From: Gnetum montanum
Lineage: Eukaryota; Streptophyta; Gnetopsida; Gnetales; Gnetaceae
Assembly (NCBI GenBank): GCA_015680685.1
Contig: MNCI01001300.1
Coordinates: 1,478-65,477, forward strand
DNA length: 64,000 bases
Direction: 5' to 3'
Numbering within the stretch: the stretch's first letter is position 1; each line of letters begins with the position of its first letter. A program made the position numbers and the translations under genes. Below the pieces are notes generated by a model, which was not told the DNA's origin, searched no databases, and saw nothing but the letters and a program-made list of their open reading frames with translations. Shown here in pieces: positions 35,710-46,997 of the stretch.

Positions 35710-36480
35710 TTGTTCATGACCAAACAAACTAATAATTTGGAAGATTTCAAAGTTTCCAAAGAGATTCTTAATTATAAGACTGATTATTCATCAAAAGAAG
35801 AACATAAGGTTTTTGAATTTGGAACAAGTAGTGGAGTAAAGACTAAAAGGATAAGAAGATCACCCCTTATGTCTGGTTTATTAGTCTATAAGAGAAGGTC
35901 AAAGAAGTATAAGAGTTCATCAATCAAAAGGAATTCTAATAGGACAGCAAATCCTTGGCAAACAATTAAACCTTTAGGTTTTCAAAATTACAATGATATT
36001 CTTAAGGTAGTTTACAAATATTTGCCAAAACCTTTTATTCTTGGAAAAGCTTACTTAGCTAAAGAGTATATTCACCTATTTGAGTTAGCTTTAGCTCATA
36101 CAAATATTCAACATCAAGAGCAAGCTTGTAGGTTGTTTATAGCAAATTTAAAAGATATGGCTCAAATTTGGTATTCAAACTTTCCAAGCAATAGTATTAC
36201 AAGTTGGGATGATATGAAAAATATTTTCTTGGCCTAGTTTGGCAACCAATTAGATCCATAACAACTATACTATGAGCTAGTAAAAGCTAAGCCAATAGTT
36301 AAAGAGTCAATTAGAGATTTCAATATTAAGATTCAATGAATTTGTGGACTCTTTAAAAGATAGTATAGACCACCAAACGAAATGCTTAGAGTACTTATCT
36401 TAAGACTATGAATCCCAATATTTCAATTTGGTTAAGTAGAACTCCAAACTCACTAACACTGAATTACTAATTTAGTGAGG
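35710..36480 (+). pseudogene. gag of element G
   Basis: The longest open frame of the window (35710-36237, 175 codons). It starts MFMTKQTNNLEDFKVSKE, has a basic middle (RRSPLMSGLLVYKRRSKKYK) and then the retrotransposon gag domain: PKPFILGKAYLAKEYIHLFE, HQEQACRLFIANLKDMAQIW, YSNFPSNSITSWDDMK and, after the first stop, FGNQLDP, matching the usual A..W(Y/F)..LP..SI.SW..L...F. Translation stops at 36235-36237 where AEQF-type text would continue. The remaining gag (to about 36480) has several stops. It would form the particle core. First gene after the primer site. Confidence 0.85.
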
Positions 36481-36500
36481 CTATAAAATTAGAAAAATGG

Positions 36501-37290
36501 TTGAACTTGAACAATGAAGAAATTACCACAACTAAAAAAAGAGAAGAGAAAGTGATGGTTCTTGTACAAGATTTTGCTCAACTTAAAGCATTACCAGGTC
36601 CATCTGGTATTAAGAGAAAGGTCAAGTCTCAAAGCAAAGAATCTAAAAAAAGGATAATTCATGAGAGATTTTTCCAACAAGGTAGTGAAGCAAGAAAAAG
36701 ATTTGGCAAAAGTTAAAATCAAGGAAGAAAAGAAAAATAGGAAACATAAGCATCAAGATACTAAGTTAGTGAAAGATGAGGATGAAAGTGATCTTGTTAT
36801 GTCTAATTTCCTTTACATTGAATAAGATAATGAGCTATCAAGTGTTCATTACACAAGATAATCTTCAAATAATGGATCTAGTGATTCTTCTTCTCTATCG
36901 AGTTCTAAAGAAGATATATCCTCAGATGAAGAGTCTAATAAAAATGAAGAAAATGGATATAATCTACGATCAAAGAAAAGATTAACTACTTCTAGGCTTC
37001 CAAACATCATTTCTAATTCATCTAATAAGAGAAAGGTGTTTGAACCAAGTAGAAGAGATAAAAATAAAAGTAAAGAAGATCAAGTAGAACAAAGTACTCA
37101 AAATCAAGCTTTTAATAAATGGATGAAGAAACTAGGCTTTTATGGAGATGGAGAATATAATTTGATTAAAGATCTTATACATGTCAGGGAAAATATTAGC
37201 ATATATCAATTACTACAAATTGGAGATCAATAAAGAAAAACTTTAGAGTTTATTAAAGGTAAAAGAAGAGTTGAAGAATCAGAATTAAGC
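36501..37290 (+). pseudogene. gag-protease linker of element G
   Basis: Basic, Lys/Arg/Ser-rich text in two frames: NNEEITTTKKREEKVMVLVQ from about 36507, SGIKRKVKSQSKESKKRI near 36605, then a Ser-rich acidic stretch near 36860-36960. No CCHC zinc knuckle was identified. The segment at 37036-37233 ends with WMKKLGFYGDGEYNLIKDLI. It connects gag to protease in the same orientation. Confidence 0.55.
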
Positions 37291-37293
37291 TAT

Positions 37294-37632
37294 GTGTCCA
37301 ACAATGATGAGAAAACAAAAACTAGCTATGATTGTACTCCTAACAAGGAAGCTCCTCCTTTTCTTTTGACAATGAAGTTAAAGGACAAGTATCTTCACCA
37401 TTGTTTAATTGATTCTGGAGCTACATCTACTATTATGTCATTTTCTATATGCAAAAAACTTGGTTTGATTCCTGAAAAATCAAATAAAAAGATTGTTCAA
37501 GTGGACAAAAGTAGAGTAAAGATTTTGGGTCAAATATCCAATATTCTATTAGAAATCACTTCTAAACCCTATATCAAGAGTAGAATAACTATTCAAGTAG
37601 CAAATATACCAGATTCACATAGTCTCTATTAA
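37294..37632 (+). pseudogene. Aspartic protease (retropepsin) of element G
   Basis: An open frame of 112 codons. The active-site motif is LIDSGATSTIMS at residues 38-49, with catalytic Asp40 of the DSG triad at about 37411. After it come ICKKLGLIPEK and a KSRVKILGQISNI strand, where retropepsins have the flap. The domain would cleave the Gag-Pol polyprotein as a dimer. The triad is intact and the frame uninterrupted, but flanking stops mean it is not expressed as part of a polyprotein. The start codon is arbitrary, since retrotransposon proteases are read through from gag. Confidence 0.85.
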
Positions 37633-37867
37633 GTAGAAGTTAGAGTAAGAATTTCCTAGGTTATATATCAATGGATTATTCACATATGCGGCTACCTTAG
37701 AAAGGGGAACCAAATCAAATTTACATATATAGTGAACTATTAATGGTTTAAAAAATTACTTCAAATGGAAAGAACAAGGCCATTGAAACAACAGCTTTGA
37801 AACCAAAATTTGCACACTTCAAGAAGTTTATAACTTACAAAAAGAAGAATCTCAAGAAGAGAGCAAA

Positions 37868-38270
37868 TGGGAACTATACTTTGATTCTTCTTATAACTCA
37901 AAAGGAGCATGAGTTGGGATAGTATTCGTGAAAGATGATTCCTCACAAATGTTCATGGCAATTCATCTATCTTTCCCTTGTACTAACAACAAGGATTAGT
38001 ATGAAGCTTTGTGCATGGGAATTAAAATGGCAATAGAAAAATGAATTAAGGTAATCATCATAAAGGGTGACTCAACATTATTTTGTGAACAAATTAAAGA
38101 TAATTGTGTAGTAAAGAGTTCATTCTTGTGATCCTATAAACAATTCATCTACAAAATGCTAAATCAATTTCATCACTACCAAATAGAACATATAGGTAGA
38201 TAAGATAATTTTCTAGCAAATGACTTAGAAAAAGTAGCTTCTTCACTAGATGTGAGAAGGATAGAAAGTT
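37868..38270 (+). pseudogene. Archaeal-type RNase H of element G, upstream of RT
   Basis: One frame reads KWELYFDSSYNSKGA, stop, VGIVFVKDD, then LSFPCTNNKD, stop, YEALCMGIKMAIEK. Next come IIIKGDSTLFCEQI, HHYQIEHIGR and FLANDLEKVASSLD. This is the full motif order of the plant Tat-lineage second RNase H: YFDGA, CTNN.AEYEAL, GDS..V..Q, IEHVPR..N..AD.LA.LAS. First Asp and GDS Asp are kept. The Glu codon of AEYEAL is TAG, a one-base change from GAG. Five or so stops kill it. It sits between the protease and RT, not between native RNase H and integrase as in element Y. Confidence 0.8.
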
Positions 38271-38739
38271 ATGAAGGTGTAATGATCGAGAATGAACATC
38301 AACCATCAATACTAGATAACATAAATCAATTACAAGTATTTAAAGATGATGATCAATTTATTAAGAAACAAACAAGAATTTAAAGGTCAAATCATACCTG
38401 AAATAGTATCAAGGTTTACGACAAATTCCATTCCAAAAAAAAGTGATTGATTATAAACATGAGTTCAACAAAAAATTTCTCACAAGAAAAGATGTACAAA
38501 ATCTAGATGATCAAGCTTATGAAGCAGTGAATTTCAGATCTACTAAAATGCCAAAGATGTTAAATGTCACAAAGGAAAAAGATTTAACTTTCAAGCAAAA
38601 TTTGCTAGTACTCCTGAAAAATAATTTGGAAAATTCTGCTTGGTCTTATGATGATCTTAAAACTTTTCGACTACATGTGATGACACATAAAATTCCTTTG
38701 ATAGATGGTTGTAAGACAATGAAGCAAAAATAAAGGAAA

Positions 38740-39362
38740 CTTAATCTATCATTTGAGCCAGCTATGGAAGCTAAAATCAAGAAGTTATTACAAGCCCAAA
38801 TGATATATCCAATCTGATACTCGACATGTCTTGCTAATCTTGTTCCAATAAGAAAGAAAAATGGCAATATGAAACTTTGTGTAGATTTCAAGAATTCGAA
38901 TAAAACCTTGAAAAAGATAAATACCCACTTCCTAGAATTAATGAGATGTTGATTAAAGTATCAACTTGTCAAGTATATTCTTTCTTAGATGGTTTTTCTA
39001 GCTATAATCAAATTATGGTAGATAAATATGATAAATATAAAACAACATTCATCACCAAATGGGGAATTTTTTCTTACCAAAGAATGTCATTTGGATTGTC
39101 AAATGCTAGAGCTACTTTTCAAAAAGCAATGGATTTAGCCTTTAAAGGTTTGATAGGTGAATTTGTTGTTGTTTATTTAGATGATATCACTATCTTTTCA
39201 AAAAGGAACGAAGATCATATTGATCATCTTCAACAAGTTTATGGCAGATGTCGTGAGGATGGTATTTCATTAAATCTAAAGAAATGTATCTTTGGGATTA
39301 AATCTAGAAGTTTACCAGGTCACATGATCTATCAAGAAGGAATTGCTATTGATAACTCTTGA
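38740..39362 (+). pseudogene. Reverse transcriptase of element G
   Basis: LVPIRKKNGNMKLCVDFKN (38840) gives the first part of the polymerase fold (V.KKNG..R.CVD). A long open block at 38946-39362 has VYSFLDGFSSYNQI (first catalytic Asp in FLDG), WGIFSYQRMSFGLSNARATF (usually MPFGL.NA.ATFQ) and EFVVVYLDDITIFSK, with both Asp of YLDD intact. Then comes LNLKKCIFGIKS. It copies element RNA. A frameshift near 38925 and stops outside the block inactivate it. The catalytic core is the best preserved RT in the window. Confidence 0.9.
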
Positions 39363-39379
39363 ATTCAAGTAGTATAGGG

Positions 39380-39950
39380 TATAGAGCATCCTACAAGTAA
39401 AAATTCTCTTAGATCTTTCTTTGAACAAATAAATTTCATTCAAAAATTTATCCCTAGATTCACTGAAATTACTAAACCTCATATGCATATGCTAAAGAAA
39501 TATGTCCTAGTAGAAAAAACACCAAAATCAAAGAAAGCTTTATTAAAAATTAAGAAATCCATTCAAGAAGCTCCTTACTTGGTAAAACCAAAATTAAAAC
39601 AAGACTTCTAGTTATATGCTTTTACTTCAAATGACTCAATTATTATCATTTTAACTCAAAAAAGATGAAGGTCAAGATGAATGGATTAGATTTTTTGGAT
39701 ATTAATTGAAAGGTTCAGAGCTTACTTATTCAAATTTGGAGAAATAGGCATTTGCAATTATTAGTATTATTTGTAAAGCTCATTAGTTTACATTATGCTA
39801 ATAGAGCCTACGGTTAAAAAATTCTTAGCTCAAAATGAATTTGAATTGAAAAGAGGAAAGTAGCTCATAAAGCTTCAAGGTTTCAGATTTTCATTAGAAA
39901 TATGCAAACCCATTAAAGAAATGGGATTAGCCAAGTTAATGGCTAAAGAA
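39380..39950 (+). pseudogene. Thumb / native RNase H region of element G
   Basis: Downstream of RT in the same orientation: EHPTSKNSLRSFFEQINFIQ, RFIPRFTEITKPHMHMLKK-like text, and KSKKALLKIKKSIQEAPYL, the standard RT-RNase H connection. The RNase H motifs (LYAFTSNDSII in place of the YTDAS..A.G motif; then AKEKEI-like text) are weak and lack clear catalytic Asp residues. Many stops. Confidence 0.7.
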
Positions 39951-39959
39951 AAAGAAATA

Positions 39960-41130
39960 TTTGTATTAAAGTCTCATGAAGGAAATTGGTATGATGAGAT
40001 TCTAAAATTCCTTAGCACATAAAAGGTTTCCAATAATTTAACTACAAGTCAAAGGAGAGCTTTCTTCAAAAGAGAAAATAAATTTATGGTTAAAGATGGA
40101 ATTTTATACCCTAAGGATTTTAGAGGGGTTTTGTTGGAATGTGTTCACAATGATCAAATTGGTCATATCTTTGAATAATTTCATGATCATTGTAATTTAT
40201 ATTATAAATCTCCTAAGTCCACTATGCAACACATACTTCATTATGATTTTTATTAGCCTACTATGTACCAAGATATTAGTTTAAAAATTCAAAGATGTTA
40301 TAAATGTCAAATTCATGGGCTGAAAATCAAAAAGGCTAGAGCTCCTTTAAAATCAGTAATTCCAAATAGACCATTTCAATAATGGGGCTTAGATTTTATT
40401 GGTACAATTACTCCATCGAGAGCAAGATATAAATTTATTCTTACAGCTACCAATTACTTTACAAAATGGTTTGAAGCAAAGGCTCTAAGAAAAAGGTCAG
40501 CATTAGATGTGATTAAGTTCTTGGAAGATTAGATCCTAAGTCATTTTGATCTACCTTAAGTGTTGCTACCTAATAATGGACCTATTTTTCAATATGAAGA
40601 ATTTATAACATGGGCATTGGAAAAATCCATCTTTCTATTTTCTTCTATAAATCATTATGCTTAAAGGAAATGGCTTAGCTGAATCTATTCTACATTAAGA
40701 AGTCAATGGATGGAAATCCAGGAACTTGGATTGATTATTTGCAATTTGCATTATGGATTGATCGTATCAAATTTAAGAAGGCTATTGGAACATCAACTTA
40801 TAATTTAGTTTATGATTTACCTGCTAGAATTACGTACAAGATTATAAGTTTAGCCTTAAATTTTGTGTAGAAGTATAGCAGGAAAACTGATAAAGACAGA
40901 AGTTTCATGAACTTGCTCATCAAAAGAGAAGCTAAAATGGATAAAGTTAAAGAAAATTTATTAAATAATTCTTCTCAAGTCAAAAGGTGGTTTGATTGGA
41001 AGGCTTTGGAAAGGACTTTCAAAATCAGTGATCTTATATTATTATGGAATATCAAAAAGCCAAATAAGTTTCTAGTAATATGGACTCGTCCATTTCATAT
41101 CAAGAATACAAGTTATCGATGCTAAATGTG
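39960..41130 (+). pseudogene. Integrase of element G
   Basis: The N-terminal region has FKRENKFMVKDGILYPKDF (40075), HNDQIGHIFE and RCYKCQIHG (40300), the HHCC zinc-binding module in decayed form. The core shows WGLDFIGTITPSRARYKFIL (40385; first catalytic Asp kept), NYFTKWFEAKAL and LPNNGPIF (40570; second Asp replaced by Asn). A region corresponding to the third acidic residue follows, broken by frameshifts. Near 41025 SDLILLWN..KPNKF matches the C-terminal GDLVL part. It is inactive. Confidence 0.85.
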
Positions 41131-41790
41131 ATAGAATTGTAGTTTCCATATAATGTTTTTTATATAAAAAATTATTTTGGACAATTGCCCACAACTTGAA
41201 TCTATATGTATAAATAAATATATATGTGTATATAGTATAGTAATATATATATTTGTAGGTAATTATATAACATTTAATATACATAGTAGTAAATAATAAG
41301 CTTTTATATATAGACTTAATATTTATAGTAGTAACATATTTAACAAATAGTATGGACCTATGTCATATTTAACCTTAACATATATATCCTATACCTATGT
41401 TTACATGAGTTTTTATAATTTAAAAAAAAAAGAAAAAAACATGTATATGTTAACGTATTAGTTTAATAATATTTAAATCATTAAAGTATATGTTAAAGTA
41501 TTATTTTTATAATTTAAAGTGTTAGTTAAATTATTTAATTTATATTATCTCAAGTAATCATTACTTGTCATGTGTATAAGGGGGAGTGATGATTAGATAA
41601 TGACTTGATGGTGAATTAATTTCAACAACCAAGTAGTGGAATTCAAATTGGCCTACTTTTAATGATGGAAAGATAATTAATTTTGGCAAAGTGGAAAATT
41701 TGGTTAGTTAAATTGGTGGGAACTTTATTTACACTATAAAAAGAAAGGTGGATTTCTTAGAATTGCATCATCTCTTAATTTAAGACTTAA
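41131..41790. other. AT-rich spacer with (TA)-rich tract in element G
   Basis: Between integrase and the 3' ORF of G. It contains TATATA-rich sequence at about 41200-41260 and no coding trace. A TATA-like TATAAAAAG lies at about 41738-41746, 55 bases before the next open frame. Confidence 0.6.
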
Positions 41791-41794
41791 TTGG

Positions 41795-42319
41795 TAGTAA
41801 GTGAACCATTTGACTATGAGGAAGAAGATGGTTCTTGGAGAAACAATAATAAGAAGGCCATTTATCCCATATGCCATGGGATGTTGTCCAGAACATGTGT
41901 TGAGCACCTATTTTAAGGCAACTACTTATAGAGCATCAAGTGAAAGCCCTTTCCCACTTTGGCTTTCAGATGAGTTTAGATTTCTCACTAGTGAACTTTC
42001 CATACAATCTAATGTCTAGGGTAACTTCCATGAATGTACCATTGAAGATGATTCTTAGGGAGAGGATTTTGTGTCCCAAGACACAGAAGCATCTACTTGG
42101 GGAGAACCTCAAAAATTAGTAGCTAAAGATATTGATGCAAAGGAGACAAAAATAGTTGTTGAAGACAAGGTTAAAGAGAATCAAGTTGAGGCTTCAACTA
42201 AGTAAGAAGAGGAAAGAAAAGGATTCATCACAATGGAGATAATCTATGAAAAGACTCTCAATATGAGAATCCCTAAGATAGTTACTCTAACTATTCTCAT
42301 TCCATCCACAGAATAGTTT
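41795..42319 (+). pseudogene. Unidentified ORF between integrase and 3' LTR of G
   Basis: A single frame stays open from about 41795 to 42319 apart from three stops (42017, 42056, 42206) and keeps protein-like composition. It begins near MRKKMVLGETIIRRPFIPY, passes through GCCPEHVLSTYFKATTY and FPLWLSDEFRFLTSELS, then becomes acidic and Lys/Glu-rich (EDFVSQDTEASTWGEPQK; AKETKIVVEDKVKENQVEAS) and ends near LTILIPSTE. I see no clear signal peptide or membrane segment. Position between pol and 3' LTR is where some plant gypsy elements carry an extra (env-like or captured) ORF. Function is unknown. Confidence 0.5.
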
Positions 42320-42470
42320 GCGTAAAAATCTGTCTATATAGTTTCCTAAGTTTTATTAAGAATGAGGTTTTTATTTCATCAAAAATTAAGTTTGGTGAAA
42401 GTTTTCCTCAAAAAAGATTTTTATTTTCATGTATAAAGGTTTCTAATAAAGTTTATGTTTCTTAGCTAAT

Positions 42471-42492
42471 GTGCAAAGAGTGGGCTAAGAAA
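42471..42492 (+). other. Candidate polypurine tract of G
   Basis: The sequence GTGCAAAGAGTGGGCTAAGAAA just before the 3' LTR is purine-rich with a few pyrimidines. Position fits; the sequence is degenerate. Confidence 0.45.
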
Positions 42493-45386
42493 GTTTTTCA
42501 CATTATACCATTCTATGCAACAACAATTCAAGAGAAGAAAGATAAAATAAAAAATGTGGCATGGAAATATACACAAAAGAAGTAAATCATTATTTTTGCA
42601 TAAATTTATATTTGTAAGATGTGATGAAGTCAAATATAAGTGGATAATGCCCACATCATGAATACTAAACTATGATATTGATAAAACCAAAGGAAGAAAG
42701 AGCACTAAGGAAGAAATGGTTAACATTAGTGTGATGGTAGAAATCTAAGAATACATCCTCCTAATGAAGAAAAATAATTTATATGGTAAAATGCATAGTA
42801 ATCTATGGGTGTATTATTTCAAAGGTTAATAGTGAAGTCAACGACCTATAGCATTTGCATCATTACGATTTGAGTAACCAAAAGTTTTGAGATTAACCAC
42901 GGCACACACTAATATAGTGTTTGTTTTTGTTAATTCAAAATTAAACTAGGGCATTATTGAAAGTATTGTTCCTACCAATAAGAAAAATAATGTATAGTAG
43001 AGATGAGGTAGAGATTAACCAAATAGGATACAACATCAAAATCTCCATAAGAAGCAGAGGATAAGTTTTAGAAATGTCCATTAATATTCTCATCTAAGAT
43101 TAAACGAATTGAGTTAACAATTAAATTCTTTCACAAATAAAATGTCATCAAAAATAGAGAGCCCTGCAATGCATTCCAAATTCCTGGTAATATTATGTCA
43201 AAAAAATAATAAAATCCTAATGGCATCATCATGGAGGCCCTACCTCATGGGCATGGCTCATTTAACACACAATGGTGCAAAGTATGTCTCAAACAACAAA
43301 CGTGATGCCATGATCCATCAAAATAATGGTAGTCTTTGACACCCTGATCACCACACGAGCATTGCCATTAGCATCCTTCTCCTCCCACACAACACATGCA
43401 GCATCAAAGAAAGAAATTCTCTTAGAACTAGAGCCCTAAGCCATGTTTTTTCCTTTGACACTACAGCAACTACAACCAGAACAACGACTAAGTCAAATCT
43501 AGAGAGATTCATTAAAAATAGTGAGGAACGAAGGGTACATGCATGCAAACTAGGTAGTCAATGGTAGGATGCATGCAAATGACAAGTGCAGCAACAAGGC
43601 TATGAATGGCCACATGTGACAATTTGATAAAATAGTGGTGTTATCAATAGCACCAAAATGGAAACTACATCAACCTTGCCATCACCACTCTTTCTTGCGA
43701 TGATAAAAGAAGACTCCATGGCATCTAGCAACAACAGCGATAATCCAAAATTAAAGGCACAGGAGGTGGTGTGAGTTAGAAAGGATTCTGACAATATTCA
43801 TAGGAATACATCAGTAGTTTGAATTTTAAAAATATATGTACCATCCAATTTTTGGTATATAACATGGCTACAGCATCCTTAATTTTGATAAAATTATTAA
43901 ACTTATTATTTTACTTTAACATTCACATTTTAAAAGGGTATATTTTAAAGAGGTTTACTGAAAATTGGTATAATATACTATAGAAAAAGGACATTTGGCT
44001 ATATTTCTATGGAAGTTGTAACTTCCTATGTTGCTTACAACTAAAAAATCCATGATATTTTAGCTTTCCTTTATTAAGAAAACACTTGCCAACCATGGAA
44101 TATATTTCTCAAATTTATCATAACTTCTATGGAAGTTATAACTTCCTAGGGTGGTTAATAATTAATCCCCTAAATAGTTGTAACCCACCTCAATCTTTCA
44201 TGATAATTGTAACTACCCGTAGGCTACTATAAATAGAGCTTCAAGGGTAGAATGTAAAAGAGCGGGGATAAAAAAAGGAAGATTTGAAAAATGACATTTG
44301 AAGATTACTTGTAAGATGGCTTGCAAAGACATCAATTCGGCTGCTTTGTTTCAATCCTATGAGTTCATTTCTTCTCATTTTTGTTTTAGTTGCTTAGCTA
44401 ATGGTTTAAATAGCATCATGTTTAGCATTTAAATTTTGGATTTATCCTAGATTTCTTTTATAACTCTATTTTTGTGCAATATTAGAATTCTATTAGATTA
44501 GTTGTAGAAGAGCTCATGTTGTTGAAAGCCTCAAGAGCAATTTAATAGTAATGTCTTAACAAAATTTCCTATTTTAAGCATAGAGAACCTAGAAAAATCT
44601 TTGGTATTTTGATGGAACTAAAATAACTTCTTTATCTTTAAAGTGTATTGCCTTGGTATTTCAATCAAGAGATTATCAATTTTTTTGAAAGCTTTGTTGA
44701 ATGAAATCTATGAAAACTATTAACTAGCCGAAATAGAGACTCATACTTTGTAGTTTATGTAGTGCTTTTTGGTAGTATAATAAGATTTTCTTTTGTGAAA
44801 TTTCTTGTTGAGCTTAGAAGGTTTGGACAAGTCATAGTTATTGAATTAGGAATATCTTTATTATAAAGTGTTTTCTCATATCAAGTTTATCTTGCTTAAA
44901 TATTTGAGATTTCATGCAATTCTACTTTCTTTTCTTTCTCTTTCTAACTCTATTGAATCTTGCTCTATTTCTAGTTTTCTTGTGGAACTTTTTCTCTGGG
45001 GAAAATTAGGAGTAAATTGGTAAAATTGTGCTCAAATGTGTTTGTAAAATTTTATTTGTTACAAGTGGGTATTATAGGAACCATAAAGACTAAGTGATTG
45101 AACAAAATAGGAATCTTCAACAAATCATAATATTTGACAAAGTTAGCTAAATCTTCTTTATGATAGCTTTTTACCATTTTATTTACAATCGAACCATTTC
45201 AGCATTCACAACAGTAAACACATACTCACAACTACTAAGTCTATTTGGAGGTATCTAGGCCTTGGTGTTGCTAGAGACCAATAAGCACCTAAACCCTATT
45301 TGAAGAAAACCTTCACTCTCGTCTCCTCAAAGGTCATGAGACCCTGAGGCACCCTAAACATTAGCAGTCCCAAACGTTCATCAACA
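42493..45386 (+). repeat. 3' LTR of gypsy element G
   Basis: Pairs with 32703-35590. The first bases are mutated (GTTTTTCACATT against TGTTGTCACATT) and it ends TCATCAACA. The target duplication AGTAG follows at 45387-45391. TATAAATA is at 44228. It lacks the 38-bp duplication of the left copy. Confidence 0.92.
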
Positions 45387-45800
45387 AGTAGATGTTTCTT
45401 TTTGAAACTCCACTTCAGATTCTTGTTCCATGTTAACATTATTGACTAGCAAGGGAACTACACCATCTTGGTAGATTATGATTTCAACTCCCTCCTAGGG
45501 TAGATAAATTTCATGATGGATAGGGAATGAGACCACTCTTAGTTTAGCTAACCAGGGCTTTACTAGGATTACATTGAACCCCAATGTTTCCTTTACCACT
45601 AAGAAATTGGTAGATGTGGGGAATTTCTCCCCAACAATGAAGTCTAAAAGGATCAATCCTCTTACCACTACTTGTGATCTATTGAAGGATTTGAGAGTAG
45701 AAGTGGAAGTCTTTGTACATGTTCTACCAAGCCTAGATGCTAAAAAATGATATAGGATATAACATTCATAGCCACTCCATCATCAACATGTGCCCAATGT
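45387..45800 (-). pseudogene. Aspartic protease region of element Y
   Basis: The minus strand reads VDDGVAMNVISYI near 45790-45750, the counterpart of the V.DGSA.N.L active-site motif. The DSG/DTG triad here reads DDG. Then come FNRSQVVVRGLILLDFIVGE (about 45680), STNFLVVKETLGFNVILVKP (about 45610) and WLAKLRVVSFPIHHEIYLP. These match the plant gypsy pattern of a FLV...S.YN.ILGRPWL..A..S..H core. G is inserted directly downstream; the Y frame runs into the junction without a stop from about 45494. Confidence 0.8.
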
Positions 45801-46997
45801 ACTTTGCATTGCCCAACTCTATTAGTTATAAAGAGAGGAGCCCTCATTATCTCATCATCTTGTGAATTAGTCTTTACCTCACTGTCATGAAACACCGAGG
45901 TAGTTGACTTCATTTATTCTCTAAGTAAAGATGGAACCATTACTACATGAATGGATTCTTCATTGGCAGGAATGTCCTCACTAATAAGAATAGAGAGCAA
46001 CATCTTAACTAAGGCTTTGAGATGAGCAGAGGAGGTCATCACTAGGTCGTATAGGCTAAAAAAGGTTTTTTTTTCTTTGAGTGAAAGCTTCACTTATTCT
46101 ATGGTAGTGAGGAAGTCTTTGTCATTGTTTGATGTTTTTTCATTGATATTTCCTTTAACTTCCTCCATTTGATAAAATATATTTACCTCATACTTTAACC
46201 TTTATGGCTTGGATCCCTTCCCTTTTTCTTTTTGTTTACTATCCTCCCTAGGGTAACTCATTAAAGTAGTTTGAGCATTGGAGCTCATAAGGATGACTAA
46301 AATAGGTGTAGGCTTTGGTGGCCTAGTTCTTCCACACCTTTGTTTGTTTATTATCTTTGGCCATAGGTTTGGAGACAAGATTCTTGCATTGTTTTGTTGG
46401 TGACTTTTTGTTATTTAGTTGTGGAGAGGTTGTTACATTAGCCACCATGGGAGGACATTGGTTAACCTAGATTATAGGCTTAGCAGTAGTGGGAGGGGAC
46501 ACTCTAATGATGAATGGTTCTTTGGAAGGTACAAGTGATGATATCCTTATGAAAAAATAAGTTTTTTAACATGATCAAGTTGAAGAACCTCTTTCATCAT
46601 GAGGAGGTACCTAAATCATAAGGAGCATCCTAGCAAGTTGACAATTATTGCTGATGTTGAAAACTACTATTGTATAGGGACTATTATTAGCATTTAATGA
46701 ATCTTTTTATACCTACATGTATTAGTTCTGAGGCCTAACTATATTTGATACATCTAGCACCAATTTTCCATTATCTATCATTTTTCCTAAATCATCCTTT
46801 AACACCAAGCAAAAATCTATGCCATGACCAAGAAGCTGGAGGTAATGGAGGAATTAGTCTAGTTTGAAGTATTTGGACACAAGTGGATCATCATTGGCTA
46901 AAAAAGTGGGATCTTTAGTGATTTCACACAAATGGCCATGCCTCTTATGAGCTATTTTGGTCATCTATTTGTATTGAATACAATCACTTTTGAGCAA
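45801..46997 (-). pseudogene. gag-protease linker of element Y
   Basis: Minus-strand remnants of low complexity with many stops. Lys/Glu-rich pieces lie near 46200, consistent with a gag C-terminal region. No zinc knuckle was located. It lies between the gag domain (47.8-47.3 kb) and protease. Confidence 0.45.
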
